Shown in pieces: positions 22,291 to 33,912 of a DNA stretch of 64,000 nucleotides. The position numbers and the translations under genes were made by a program. The notes under the pieces were generated by a model. It was given only the letters and a program-made list of their open reading frames with translations. It was not told the origin of the DNA and did not search any database. Each line of letters opens with the position of its first letter. The stretch's first letter is position 1. Source of the DNA: Areca catechu (taxonomy: Eukaryota; Streptophyta; Magnoliopsida; Arecales; Arecaceae); contig CM038043.1 of assembly GCA_021397845.1 (NCBI GenBank), positions 32,115,501 to 32,179,500 of the forward strand, in the 5' to 3' direction.

Positions 22291-22990
22291 GGGATTAAAT
22301 CTATGGAATGCTGGATATCCCTAAGAGGTGGAAGGTGGTCTAGCAGATCCTCGGGAAAAACATCCTCAAATTCTTCTAACGAAGGTCTAACTTCCTGAGG
22401 AGGCTCTGAGGGTGTAGGAGTCCTAAGTTCCTTAGCAGTCAACATCCAAATGGGTGAACCACTATGAATTTCTTGTTCTAGATCCTTAGCACTAATTAGG
22501 TTCACTCCAGTCTTCATCTCTCTGACCTTATTGGGTCCTTTAGCTACCTTGTCCTTAGGAGGGACTGAATGGATTGTGATTTTTTTCCCATTAAAACTAA
22601 AGACACAGGTATTGGATTTTCCTAAGAGGGTGGCATCATGATCATATAACCAAGGTCTTCCAAGAATTATACTGCTCACCCCCATGGGCAAGACATCACA
22701 CCAAATCTTCTCTTGATAGGATTGCATTTGGATTTGGACCTGACATCTAGACTGGATGGGTATAGAGGTAGAGTCTACCTAAGAAACCTTATAGGGGTTG
22801 GGGTGGGGGACTGGGGTTAAGCCTAACATTTTGACAGTGCTAGCAGAAATGGCATTCACACAGCTCCCACTATCTATGATGATCTTACATACCTTATCCC
22901 CTAGTTTAAGGAAAGTCTGTAGGATGTTAGTCCTACGCCAATCCTCCTGAACTCTACTCTGGGACAGGATGCATCTCACAACCCCTAACT
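22291..22990 (-). pseudogene. B2 protease and linker to RT
   Basis: Aspartic protease. The active site is IIIDSGSCVNAISASTV (Asp codon 22872-22874), followed by KMLGLTPVPHPNPYKVS and a TAG (22779-22781, in place of a Trp codon). It then continues VDSTSIPIQ, MGVSSIILGRPWLYDHDA and the linker LEEFEDVFPEDLLDHLPPL. That linker has a counterpart in F (54541-54640), which places the F deletion just after it. Confidence 0.85.
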
Positions 22991-24221
22991 GGTCAGGCTC
23001 TGTGGATTCCTCCTCTCCTTCATACTCATCAACCAAATTCATTCCGGCCTCATAAACTTCTTCTTCAAATTCTTCATTGGGCCTGGAATTCTCTTCCTCT
23101 CCTTCTTCTATGTAAAGGGATCTACGAGGGCACTGGCTAGAAACATGACCTATCCTATGGCACTTAAAACAAGCTATGGCTGTGCACTGGCTGGAGATAT
23201 GACCGGGTTTCTGGCACCTAAAATAGGTGATACTAGGGGTTCTCTGGGCGTCAAGTGCCTTACCTTTGTCCATGGGCCTAGGGGTGGGAATACCCTGACT
23301 AGGTTTGCTAGGGGTAACTTGGCTAGGTCCATTTCTTGGGATTGGGGCACTAACCCTAGAAGGCATAGGTCCCCTCTGAAACTTCTCAGTGTTCAGTGCA
23401 ATCTGATAGGCTTGGTCCAGGTCAGTAAACTCTCTCAGAAACAACTCCCTCTTTATGTCTTCCCTAAGTCCAGCCCTAAACCTAGACAAAGTGACCTCAT
23501 GGGCTTCACTCACATCACATCTCATCAGGTATTCATCAAAGGTGGTTATGTAGTCTGATACAGATCGGTTCCCTTGTTTCAAGGTCTGCCATTGGTCTAA
23601 CAGATTCTGCTGGTATGAAATGGGTAGGTACTTATCTCTAAGCTTCTCTTTCATACCCTGCCAAGTGGTTATGGGCTCAACATTTCATCTTCTAGTTGTT
23701 AGCTCAATGTTCCCCCAGTATAACCTAGCTTGACGTACTAACTTCATCTTGGAAATCTTGAACTTCCTTTCCTCAGACATGGCATACCACTCAAAGTACT
23801 GGTCCATCTCACCCTCCCAATTAGAATACACCTTAGGGTTTAAGCTACCATCAAAAGTGGGTGCATCTAATTTGATGTTCCGAATGAACCTATCATCTCT
23901 ATCTTCAGGCTCTGGGTCAGGCCTCCTATGATTAGGTTCAGGATCTCTGTATAAAGATCTTCTAGGCTCCTTGTGTGGGTGAGGTTGAGGCACATTAAAA
24001 TCTGGGTCAGGAGTCCAATTCTGATGTCTAGGTTCCTCAAGTACTTGGACTCGATCCCTAAGCTGGGTAAAATTCTCATGGACTTGTTCTTTAAACTGGG
24101 CAACAGTAGTAGTCATATCCTGACTCAATTTGTTCATACTTTCAGTAAGAGCTCTAACCATGGCCTCTAAATCAGGTTGGGTTTGACCAGGTTGGTAGGG
24201 TACTCCATTCCGGGTAGACAT
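22991..24221 (-). pseudogene. B2 gag (capsid and nucleocapsid)
   Basis: Starts MSTRNGVPYQPGQTQPDL at 24221; an ATG six codons upstream is less conserved. Order: coiled coil, Pro/Arg-rich linker, capsid (LDAPTFDGSLNPKVYSNW, MDQYFEWYAMSEERKF), one TGA (23685-23687), then capsid C-part (MKEKLRDKYLPISYQQNLLD ... GNRSVSDYITTFDEY). Two CCHC knuckles follow: YFRCQKPGHISSQC, with Cys 1 changed to Tyr, and CFKCHRIGHVSSQC. The acidic motif VYEAGMNLVDEYEGEEES follows. This is the template from which the gag-like frames of A, B1 and F differ by loss of the capsid. Confidence 0.9.
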
Positions 24222-25118
24222 GATGATGCAAGCAAACACACCATATGAGACTCAACTGAAACGACTACTGGCTAACTAGACCTAGAGCCCAAACTAGATG
24301 CCCAATCAGAGTGGCAAGCTAGCCTGTAGTAACTCGGGACTCAGCCAGGCAGGTGTAAGGGGAGTGCTAGGTCCCTAAATGCCAATCCTAGACACCAATC
24401 AGAGATTGGCCAGGTAGGCGGACTAGCACACAAGCCCTTCGGGATAGAATCCCTGAACCACCATTCTAGACACTGAGTACAAAGAACACACAGAGTAACT
24501 AGACAAACTGACTCAACATTAGCCTAGACCCGACTTGTTGATGTCCTTAGCCCACTAGGGCAACTTAAGTCTAATAAATTTTAAAATTAGGCTTAGGATC
24601 GAATGAATGGGTGGTGGTTTTGGGCTAAGGAGAGGTTATCAACTCCTCCCTTATCTTAGATACTCAATTGCCCTTAAGATGAATTAGGAGATGATCACTC
24701 AAAAATTGAATTGCAGAAATACAGAAATAGAATTGCTGTAATTTAACTCTCAAAAATTCCACGGAAATAAATAAATTACAGTAAACTTATGTAAAATATT
24801 TTCAATTATACTGGTTCCATCAAAATAAAAATAATATAATTTGGAGTTACCTGCAATGAGAAACAATTCTTGCAACAAGTAGTTACAGACTGAAAACAGA
24901 ATGCTTCCCCCGTTTACAATTCCTGCTACGAAGATGTAACCCAGCGGATCCCCTACACGCCCTAGGAACACCCCATGGAATGGGAAGAGGAGGCTTGCAC
25001 CTCACTTCGTTCCTAGGACCGGACGTCCTGGGGAGTCTACTTCGAGCAGACAAAGTAAAAAAGAGAGATACTCAAAACATGCAAGTCAGAAATCCTAGAC
25101 AGGGCTCTGATACGAAAA
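24222..25118 (-). other. B2 untranslated leader with PBS
   Basis: No supported ORF. It contains the conserved leader block near 24540-24660. The PBS is GCTCTGATACGA (plus strand, 25104-25115): the tRNA-Met complement with one mismatch. Confidence 0.8.
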
Positions 25119-26677
25119 TGATGCAGAACGAAAAAGATGATGCGATGCAGAAGTAAATTAAGACTAATTATTATTATTATTTTTTTTATATTTTCAGAAG
25201 TCGGCTTTGACTCAAAGGAAAATTAAACTAAATTGAAAGAAACTATGTAATAATTGAAAGCACAATTTAAAGAAACTAGGTTATCAGAGTAGTTCAGAAG
25301 TAAAGGATCGCTGGGGGTTGAGAAACTCCCAGACCTAGGGTTTCGCTCTGAACTTTCAACAGGACAGAAGTAAATAGAAGAGAAGGGTTACAGACCAGGC
25401 AGCGACCTTCACAGAGTTTAGTGGAAGGACTCTCTTGAGCAGATTGTTGGATCCCCGGATTCAGATATCTTCGCAATGGATCCTCCAATACTGGCCGTTT
25501 GGCAGAGTTGGCTTCTTCTGAACTCAAGATCTGGGAAAGAAGAAGAACAAGTTATGGAACCAGATACTCAAGGAAGGATTTACCAGATAGAAGAACTTGA
25601 AAGCTAATGTTGCTGAAATCCTGATTCTCCTGGATGCTGATCTGACTTCCTCTGGGGTTTGCTCTGTATTCGAAGTGGCCGAACTGGACCTGGATGCCGG
25701 TGGTCGGCCTTTACTTGGAGAGAGGGGCCGTGAGAGATGGGGTAGGCTAGGGTTTGGTGGAATGAAGAGGATGATGGGCGGCTAGGGTTTGGAGTTGAAG
25801 TGGCTAACTAGGGTTTTGGGGTTGGAGATCTCACACCTCCTCAAGGTTCCTAGGGAACCCGGATTTACTCCCTCACGGAGCTCAACACCTGAATGCAAGT
25901 GTGGAAGAGAGAAACACAAAGTTTGCTCACACATAAATTGAATTCATTCATCAGTTGTTTTAAAACTTACAAGAGGGGTTTATTTTATAGGTCTTTACAA
26001 GAGGTCAGGGTTTTACATCTTCCCATGTGGGACTAATAGGATGGATCCTCAAATTAGGTTTGTAGAATCAATTTCTTCTCATATGGCCGGCCAAGAGCTT
26101 CCATAAGTGTTGATTGATGGCTCCAAAAGGTAAGTAGGTGGCGCCTCCTAGCCTTGCTCTTCAAGAAAAAATTTCTTCCTTCCATGCCTGGTTTTATCTG
26201 GAAATATTTGGGCACCTCCTAGTCTTGCTCCCCAAGCTTTGCTCCTTTCTTTTCATAGCTTGGCTCTTATGGAAATATTTTGGGCGCTTCTTTGGATTGA
26301 GGATCCTAAGTTGATGTCCCCTTAAGTGGTGCATGAAAGAAGGGACCTGCTTTCTTGTGGTGTGGGGACCAAAGTATACTGGATGGAGATGTGGCACCCC
26401 TTGGACTCTGGCGTGTGGCTGGGAGTGTGGCGCCCACTTACTTGAGGCTGGGAGAAAATGTGGCACCCTGGAGAAGACCTAGACCACTACTAGGACTTGT
26501 ACTGAGTCAACATGACTCAACAAAATTTCAATTGCTGGGAAATACAGACTCAAACTAAAATTGAGTTGACCAAGTCAACCCTTATTACAAAACCAGAAAA
26601 CCCTAATTCTTCGGGCAAGGTCAATCAGAGATCCAGATGGAGCCCTAAAGTCTTCTTCTAGTTTGGTGCCCGCACCA
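25119..26677 (-). repeat. B2 5' LTR
   Basis: 1,559 bp, TGATGCAGAACG to GCCCGCACCA, followed by TSD CATTG (26678-26682). Differences from the 3' LTR are few by eye (single bases and short A/T indels), so this is one of the younger insertions. Confidence 0.93.
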
Positions 26678-27320
26678 CATTGCTGTACCCCTTCCTTGGG
26701 TATTCATGTAAGGAAGGGCACCTGTATCCTCGGGGTTCCAGAACCGATGCAAGGCTTTAGGGACCCAATGAACTCCTGGGGAGGATGGCATGGTAGGGGT
26801 GGATGCATCATTGTTCTCCTTCCCAAGAAGCTCAGTTGAGGGAGGGACTAGCGTACCTCCAGCTACTTCTTGAAGTAGAGTCCATAACTGGGGAGGATCC
26901 CTTCTTATTTGTATCATAGATCTCCGGTAGGCTTCCTGACCTATCGGGAACTTCCATAGGATGTAAGAGACTTTTGATCAATGGAGGCCTTTGTTTTGAC
27001 CAATGTGCACTTCTCTTTCTTGTCTCATTTTCTTCTTTTTTTTTTTTTGGCTTCCTATGGTGTTAAGAATTTACCCCTGGAGTAAAGAACATTTAGTTGA
27101 TGTAGCCTTCCACTTCCCTTCGGCTGAAACACCTTATTTTCCAACTGTACCATCTTGTGTCTTCCTTCCATTCTTTTCTCCACTTGAGCTACTCCGGAGG
27201 AGGTCCACTAGGGGCCATGAAGGGCTTATTTTTGTAATTTAGTTGAGGGGCCTTTAGGATTTGAAACTGAGCACCAGGCCGTGATTGTGCCCTCCATGGA
27301 TGTGCATTTTGGGGGAGCTA
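26678..27320. other. Older non-LTR DNA right of B2
   Basis: A 90-codon minus-strand ORF overlaps 26683-26917 (start MIQIRRDPPQLW, with Pro/Ser-rich middle). Its last codons run into the B2 LTR. Rejoined across B2 it hits a stop within about 20 codons. A poly-pyrimidine run lies at 27023-27050. I recognise no gene. Confidence 0.45.
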
Positions 27321-27324
27321 GCCT

Positions 27325-28345
27325 AGTGAGAAGACTCGAAGAGGAATTTTAGCTTCTGCTAGAGTCTCGACCTGGGGGTATCCAACCCAGCAGAAAGTGA
27401 AGTACAGCTTCGATTGGAGTCTCGACTTGGGTGGAGCCAACCCAGCGAAAGGACTTGAGGAGGAATCTGGCTTTTGCTGGAGTCTCAACCTGGGGGGAGC
27501 CAGCCCAATAGATGGTAGAGTTCGGCTTCGGCTAGAGTCTCGACCTGGAGGGAGCCAACCTAGTGGAAGGACTTGAAGTGGAATTTGGCTACCACTAGAG
27601 TCTCAACTTTGGGGAGCCAGCTCAGTAGAAGGTGGAGTCCGGCTTCGGCTAGAGTCTCGACCTAGGGGGAGCTAACCCAGTGAAAGGACTCGAAATGAAA
27701 TATGGCATAAGCTGGAGTCTCGACCATGGGGGAGCCAACACAGTAGAAGGTTGAGTCTGGCTTCGGCCGGAGCTCGACTTGGAGGGAGCCAGCCCAATGA
27801 AAGGACTCGAAGTAAAATTTGGCTTCTACTGGAGTCTCGACCAGTGGGGAGCCAGCCCCGCAAAAGGTAGAGTCTGGCTTCGACTGGAGTCTCGACCTAC
27901 GGGGAGCTAACCTAGTGGAAGGACTCGAGGTGGAATTTGGCTTTTGCTGGAGTTTCAACCTTGGAGGAGCTAGCCCAGCAGAAGGTGGAGTCTGGCTTCG
28001 ACTATAGTCTCGACCTGAGGCCATCCAACTTAGTGGAAGGACTCGAGGAGAAATTTGGCTTCTGCTGGAGTCTCGACCAAGGGGGAGCTAGTCCAACAGA
28101 ATGTGGAGTTTTGCTTTGGCTAAAGTCTCGAACTGGGGGGAGCCAACCTAGTAGAAGGACCCAAGAAGGAATTTGGCTTCTACTGGAGTCTCGACCTTAG
28201 GAGAGCCAGCCTAGCAGAAGGTGGTGTTCGGCTTCAGTTGGAGTCTCGACCTGGGGGAAGGCAACCCAGTGGAAGGACACAAGGAGGAATTTTGCTTCTG
28301 CTGGAGTCTCGACCTGGAGTGAGCCAACCCAGCAGAAGAACTTGA
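27325..28345 (+). repeat. Dimeric minisatellite, about 119-bp higher-order unit
   Basis: Two related sub-units alternate. One runs GGACTCGAAGTGGAATTTGG and then CTTCTGCTGGAGTCTCGACC; the other runs GGTGGAGTCCGGCTTCGGCT and then AGAGTCTCGACC. Each ends in GGGGGAGCCAACCCAG. I count about 8.5 dimers. Copies differ by 10-20 percent by eye, so the array is old. Short ORFs through it (27662-28024, 27937-28200) are by-products. Confidence 0.85.
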
Positions 28346-28670
28346 TGGGATAGAGCTTATGGTTACAATCTCTGTCGGTAGGATCTAAGCAAGACCTTGT
28401 GATGTCGCTTCTTCATTTGCCTCCTACTCCAGAGTCTTGACAAAACATCGTGCTCAAGGTTAAGGAGGAAATTATGGAGGTGACATAGAAAGGCTGTGAT
28501 CTGGTACCATTGAATGCCACGATCACTGCCACTTCACGCACCGTGCCTTGAAGCCAGTATAGGGGCACCACATTAGCGGGTCCGAGGAAGCATAATGGTG
28601 GATGTACAACTCGAGGCTATTTCCATGGCATTGGGGCATCTCCTTTGGCCGATGTTGCCACGTGGTGTGA
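28346..28670. other. Unassigned spacer
   Basis: 325 bp after the minisatellite. I see no ORF, repeat or LTR terminus in it. Confidence 0.4.
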
Positions 28671-29290
28671 TAGGGACCCGAGAGTAGTATATTTTATTTT
28701 GAGTCTAGTTGAGTCCATTTAGTAGAGTCCAGTTATTTTCAGTCCAATCAAGTGAGTTAGATTGAGTCCTGTAATTTTCATTCAAGTCAAGTTCAAGAGG
28801 AGAGTAAGCAGACCAGGAGATTCACCAGGCCCTCCCAAATCAGAACTGGATTGCAAGCACCTAGGCCCTTTCATGCCTCCAAGCCCACCCCAGTCCAAGC
28901 TTCGAGAGATGGTGCCCTAAGACCAAGTCCAATAGGGAGTTCAAAGCCCAAGCCCAGGAGTGCTTTCTTGGCCCACAAATTATTATTTACTTGGCCCTCA
29001 AGTCAGGGTTTCTTGACCCTCAAGTCTTGTAACCTGGGTGAATCTATAAATACCCCACCCATTCTTGTATATTTTAATGCCATGGATGAATAAAATCTTC
29101 TATGTGATTTAGGTTATCTATGTGATTTGTATTATTCTATGTGAAGGGTATCTGTGTAATCCCTATAATTTCTAAGGATATCTGTGTTATCCCTTCTCCT
29201 CTCTTTTCAGGGTATCTGTGTGATCCCTAGTGATGTGGGACTGAGATGGGAGGATCGTCGAAGAGTTGAGAGGTCTCCATGGATTAGGGT
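28671..29290 (+). repeat. Probable LTR fragment or solo LTR
   Basis: Starts TGATAGGGACCCGAG and has the repeated GTCTAGTTGAGTCC phrases typical of the A and B LTRs. A TATA box (CTATAAATACC, about 29044-29054) and a poly-A-like GAATAAA (about 29088) lie in the right order. No TSD or internal region was found, so the right border is uncertain. Confidence 0.45.
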
Positions 29291-29790
29291 CAAGAGCAGG
29301 ATAACCAGGTCCTCACACCCCTCAATGTCCCGTAGGACAAAGGCAAACAGGACCTCACACCCCTCGATGTCTAGCAGGACAAAGGCAAACATGGCCTCAC
29401 ACCCCTCGATGTCCCATAGGACAAAGGCATAGGGTCACACCCCTCGATGCCCGAAGGCGAAGGCAAAACAGACCTCACACCCACTCTCTCATGGAGGTCG
29501 ACGTTCTCAAAGAACAAAGGCAACATTACTGGGCCTCTCACACTCCCTGCCTATGCGAGGGCGAACACTATCAGCCCTCTCAGCCTCCCTGCCCATGCAG
29601 GGGCGAACACTATCGGGCCTCTCACCAACCTCACCCATGTGGGGGCGAATGGAAAAAAACAATCTTCTTAAAGAAATTGATTTTATTCTTCACCAGGTTT
29701 CAAATGCAAGAGGGGATGCCTTTATATAGGCTTACAAAATTTAGGACCCATACATACAAATTTTATTTATTATTTATTTATTTATTTTTT
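29291..29790 (-). repeat. LTR fragment related to family C, with tandem repeats
   Basis: 29310-29470 holds four copies of a roughly 40-bp unit with CCTCACACCCCTCGATGTC and AGGACAAAGGCAAAC; 29530-29650 has three of GCGAACACTATC type. The plus-strand CTTTATATA at 29730-29738, after GAGGGGATGC, matches the minus-strand TATA of family C LTRs (42545, 44256, 46017). CCTCACACCCCTC is shared too. Probably a distant family C relative. Confidence 0.45.
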
Positions 29791-29814
29791 TTTTGAAATC
29801 TTAAACCAGCAGCT

Positions 29815-30522
29815 TTGAGATCCATGCAGAGCTGTTCTGCATCATATCTATGCAAGTCCCTCTCCTGCGACTGTGGAATAGATGATCGATGGACAGGGCA
29901 TAGGGGTGCTGGGGTAGATCCGGTGAAGATGAGGGAGATCCCCCACATCCAGGAGCTTTTGAGAGTCTTGAGGACAAAGTCGCTTGCATTGAGACATAGA
30001 TTATTATCATTCATCAACGAATCGACAATTTTATTATGGAGACTAGAGAGCCATCGAGGTTTGAGAGATGGGATCTCTGCCATTCTATCTGCTTTGAGAA
30101 GACCCTCTTCTGGGAGTGTTCTCGATACTTCAGCTCCAGCTGATTCTGCTCCAGTTCCACCTGCTCCGGGACCAGTCATGGATGATGATGATGATGTGAC
30201 TGACTCTGATGAGTTTGACTTTCTAGATGTGATGACAAAGCTAGTGCCGGAGACAGCAGATGACCCTCCTAGGAGTCCCATTCATGATCCATTGAGTTCA
30301 TCCTTCCAGACTCCTATCCTACCCACACCTCCTTCTAGACTAGCTGATCATTCTACCATTCCTATTTTCACACCTATCATTTCTTTAGTTGATACACCTA
30401 TTATTGATACACCTGTTATTTTTTCTCCATCATTACATACATCTTCCCTTATCCGGGAACTAGGATTTTATACTCCAAGTTTCCATCATCTTAATTCTGG
30501 TCCTTTATTTGATCATACACCA
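29815..30522 (+). CDS. Unrecognised ORF cut by the SIRE-like element
   Basis: Open for 236 codons up to the LTR start at 30523, which then supplies the stop. The N-part (residues 1-90) has a globular-looking mix, CSASYLCKSLSCDCGIDDRW and MREIPHIQELLRVLRTKSLA. Residues 100-150 are Pro/Ala then acidic (VMDDDDDVTDSDEFDFLD). The rest is Pro/Ser/Thr/Ile-rich. I do not recognise a family. An antisense ORF of 167 codons overlaps and may be the shadow or the reverse. It may be part of an LTR U3 or of a decayed transposon gene. Its intact length makes it worth a search. Confidence 0.35.
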
Positions 30523-32095
30523 TGTTGACCCCTGGAATGATTTTGATGATCACAAAACATTGGAGCATGTATTTGATACTAATTCTTTTCAATTATTTAA
30601 GAAGTTTTGCAGGAAATTGGTTACCTTAAGTATAAAATAGTTTTCAAACTGATTGGAAGGTAATTCAATTATGTATAAAGATTTATGAGCTTGAACTTGT
30701 AAAAGCCCTAAACTTATCAATCTTGTAATCTTGTATACGGGCTGAAAAATTACAAAAATTATAAGGTATGTAGATTAGCTTCTAGTTGATTCAATGTTGA
30801 AGATTTTTGCAGAAGCTTGAAGCACTTTTTTTAAAGATTTGCAAAAGTTGACTCTTGGATCAAGAGCTGACTTGTGGTGGCACGGCATGGAGGAAGTTTC
30901 AGTGTTTCTGTATCAAGAGCCGACTCCCATCCTAAGAGCCGACTAATGGAAGAAAGTATTTTTCTGAAGCCTGAGACCTCGAGCCGACTCCTGCCATAAG
31001 AGCCGACTCTTCCAGAGTTAGGTATTTTGAAGTTCTGAGAATCTGAGCCGACTCTGCCTCTAAGAGCCGACTCTAGGCATTCATGATTTTGAAGTGTCTA
31101 AAGGCAAGAGCCGACTCTAGCCTGAAGAGTCGACTCCCACAGAAAATTATTTTGGGTTGTCTGAGACTTCGAGCCGACTCCTGCAACTCGAGCCGACTCG
31201 TGGAGCCATTTTCTGCACTCTAATGGCTAGTTGCTGAAGTTAAAATTTGAATTCCATTTCGTCTCCAATGGCCATTTCATGAATTCCAAGGCCTATAATG
31301 GTCATATCTCTTGGAAAAATATAAAGAAGATTATTTTTGGAGGATTAAATAATTATTAGAGCTTTATTATTGAATTTTCTTGAGAAATCAAAGAGCCTTC
31401 AAGTCACTCAACTACCTACCTCAAAGAGCATTCAAGTTGGATTCAAAGCTTCACCAACTCTACTCCGTCATTGAATCCACTCATTAAAGAAGGGAAGAAG
31501 CAGCTTGAAGAGCATTGAAGAGCATTCAAGGCTTGACTTCATCTTGATCTACATCGGCAACACTTATACAAACTTGGTTTGTTGTAGTTGCATAATTATC
31601 ATTCCTTTATTCTTGTTTTCTCTCTAAGAACAGCAAGGGGCTGTATCTTAAGAGAGGGTTGAAGGTTTTTAGGTGAACCTTGTAAAATCTAAGTTTGGGT
31701 TCTTGGTTTTTCCGGTTTAAAATCAAGTGTTTGGATTTTCTTTGGTGATCCCGTTCAAAACCAAAGGGAGTTTGGATTTCTTTGGTAATCCCAGTAAAAC
31801 CAAAGTGTATTGGTTTGGATTGTGAGCCTGGTAAAATAATCCAACTGTATTCCGGTTTGGGGGATATAGTGGAAATCCCAAGTGATCCTTGGGTAGTGGA
31901 TGTAGGAGCCGGTTGCTCCGAACCACTCTATTTCTTGGTGTTTGTGATTATGCTTTTCTTGATTTATTGCTTTTACTTATTTACTTCCGTATTGCATATC
32001 GCACCACAACACAAAATAATTTCAAAGTGCATATAATTATGAAAAGTTTTTCAAATTCCAATTCACCCCCCTATTGGGAAGCCACCTGAGCAACA
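30523..32095 (+). repeat. SIRE-like 5' LTR
   Basis: 1,573 bp, TGTTGACCCCTGG to GAGCAACA. U3 carries a cluster of GCCGAC motifs (30919-31197), then a TATA box (TATAAAG, 31320-31326). The start is confirmed by the same sequence after the PPT at 39563. The presumed left TSD is CACCA (30518-30522). Confidence 0.85.
30866..31200 (+). promoter_or_regulatory. Cluster of nine GCCGAC motifs upstream of LTR TATA box
   Basis: Exact GCCGAC at 30919, 30938, 30983, 31002, 31047, 31066, 31110, 31173 and 31192, most within GAGCCGACTC, plus degraded copies GCTGAC (30867) and GTCGAC (31130). They tend to come in pairs about 19 bp apart. RCCGAC is the core of the plant CRT/DRE site bound by CBF/DREB factors. 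The last copy lies about 120 bp before TATAAAG. Confidence 0.6.
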
Positions 32096-32097
32096 AG

Positions 32098-32109
32098 TGG
32101 TATTAGAGC
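32098..32109 (+). promoter_or_regulatory. SIRE-like primer-binding site
   Basis: TGGTATTAGAGC, the tRNA-Met complement with one change, two bases after the LTR. Confidence 0.85.
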
Positions 32110-32140
32110 AGTCTCTGAAAGTTAGTTAGAGTAAAGACAT

Positions 32141-33912
32141 ATGGCGCATCCCATGAGCACTTCATTAGCCGAAGGTCAATCCACAAATAGACCTCCACTT
32201 TTCACCAGAACAAATTACACTTATTGGAAGGCAAGAATGAAGATATACATTCAAGCCGTAGATTTTCACTTATGGAATATTATCATGAAAGGACCTCATA
32301 CACCCATAATTAAAGTAAATGATGTAGAGGTTCCCAAACCAGAAGAGGATTGGGACGAGAATGATATGAAATTAGCTGAACTGAATGCCAAAGCAATGAA
32401 TTTATTGTATTATGCTTTGGATCCAAATGAGTTTAACAGAATTTCAACTTGCAATTCTGCTAAAGAAATTTGGACAAATTAGAAATCACACATGAAGGCA
32501 CTTCTCAAGTTAAAACATCAAAAATTAATCTTCTTGTGCATAATTATGAGCTATTTAAGATGGATTCTAGTGAGACTATATCTGTAATGTATACTCATTT
32601 TACTGATATCATAAATGGTCTCAAGAGTCTTGGTAGAACTTATTCTAATGCTGATCTTGTCCAAAAAGTTTTAAGATCTTTGCCAGATAAGTGAGAAGCC
32701 AAAGTGATAGCAATTCAAGAAGCAAAGGACCTAAATACACTGCCTTTGGATGAACTGCTTGGATCTTTGATCACACATGAATTGGATATGCAACAAAGGA
32801 CTGAGGAAAATACAAAAATAAAGAAGGCCATTGCATTTAAAGCTACTGAAGAAGATAAGAATGAAGAATCAGACTCATCAGATGATAATGATCTTGGAAA
32901 TGATAAAATTGCCCTAGTCATGAAGAAACTTGAAAGGTTTATGGGCAGAAGAAAAACAAACAGATGGAGAAAGCATTATAGAAAAGGTGTTTTGGAAAAG
33001 AAAAAGAAAGAGATAAAGAAAAATATAAAGATAAAGATAAAGATCAAGTTCCTATATGCTACGGATGCAAGAAGCCAAGACACATCCATCCTGATTGTCC
33101 TGAAGGGAAGAAAAAGATATTCTCTAAAAAGAAGAAGGCAATGCAAGCTGCTTGGAGTGATAGTGATGAAACCACATCTACATAAGAGGATAAAGAGATA
33201 ACAAAAACTGCACAAATTTGTCTTATGGGTTAGGAGGACGAGGTAAGCACTTCTGAATCTAATTTAGAGTTCACTTATGATGAATTGCATAATGCTTTTT
33301 ATGAATTATTGGTAGAATACAAAAAAGCTGGTTTAAAAATGAGGGATTTAAAAAATCAATGTGATGTACTTGAAAAAGACAAAAATAAATTTTGTGAAAG
33401 AAACAAAATCTTGCAAAGAGAACTAAACTTAGTTTGTGAAAGACTCAAGGCTGTTTAGTTTGAAAAAGAAGAGCTTTCTAAGAAAAATAAGGATTTGAAA
33501 AAAAAAATGATGATCTAAAGAAAGAAGTTCAAAAATTGAAACCCTTAGTTGAAAAATTAACCCTAAGTTCTAACAAACTTGAGTTAATTTTAAAAGATCA
33601 AAAAGAAACAAATAATAAATTTGGAATTGATTATAAAGGCTCTATTTCAAACAAATTTTTAGCTTCTACCTCATATGCTTCTAAATTCATTAATTCAAAA
33701 CATGTTAGACCTAAATTTGCATCATCTCATGGTTATTATTCAAATTCAAAGATTATATGCTATGCATGTAATAACATTGGTCATAAAGCTTTTGAATGTC
33801 ATTTGAAACACAATGACAAAAAGAAAATTAAGAAAGTTTGGGTTCCAAAAGAAACCATTTCCACTAACTTGCAAGGATCCAAGAAAGCTTGGGTACCTAA
33901 ATTTATTAAATG
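32141..33912 (+). pseudogene. SIRE-like gag, broken
   Basis: Starts MAHPMSTSLAEGQ. A UBN2-type capsid region follows (RTNYTYWKARMKIYIQ, LNAKAMNLLYYALDPNEFNRI). A frameshift at about 32475 leads to KINLLVHNYELFKM and LVQKVLRSLPDK. TGA at 32692-32694 stands for a Trp codon, then KVIAIQEAKDLNTLPLDELL. Two zinc knuckles: CYGCKKPRHIHPDC (about 33056) in a shifted frame and CYACNNIGHKAFEC (about 33760). The two-knuckle layout and VWVPK/AWVPK endings are typical of SIRE gag. Confidence 0.85.

Larger units (their letters stand above)
17937..26677 (-). mobile_element. B2: near-complete gag-pol gypsy element, family B (TSD CATTG)
   Basis: The LTRs at 17937-19491 and 25119-26677 (about 1.56 kb) are flanked by CATTG (17932-17936 and 26678-26682). 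The minus strand carries leader, gag, protease, RT, RNase H, integrase and chromodomain-like tail in the usual chromovirus order. Most of the reading frame is open, with a few stops (TGA in gag, TAG in protease and integrase) and a pair of frameshifts. It is the only element here with recognisable enzymes of this lineage, so it or a sister copy is the natural helper for A, B1 and F. Confidence 0.95.

Noticed and set aside
27290..29660. CRISPR-like regular repeats
   Set aside because: Repeats are contiguous minisatellites without unique spacers, in plant DNA.
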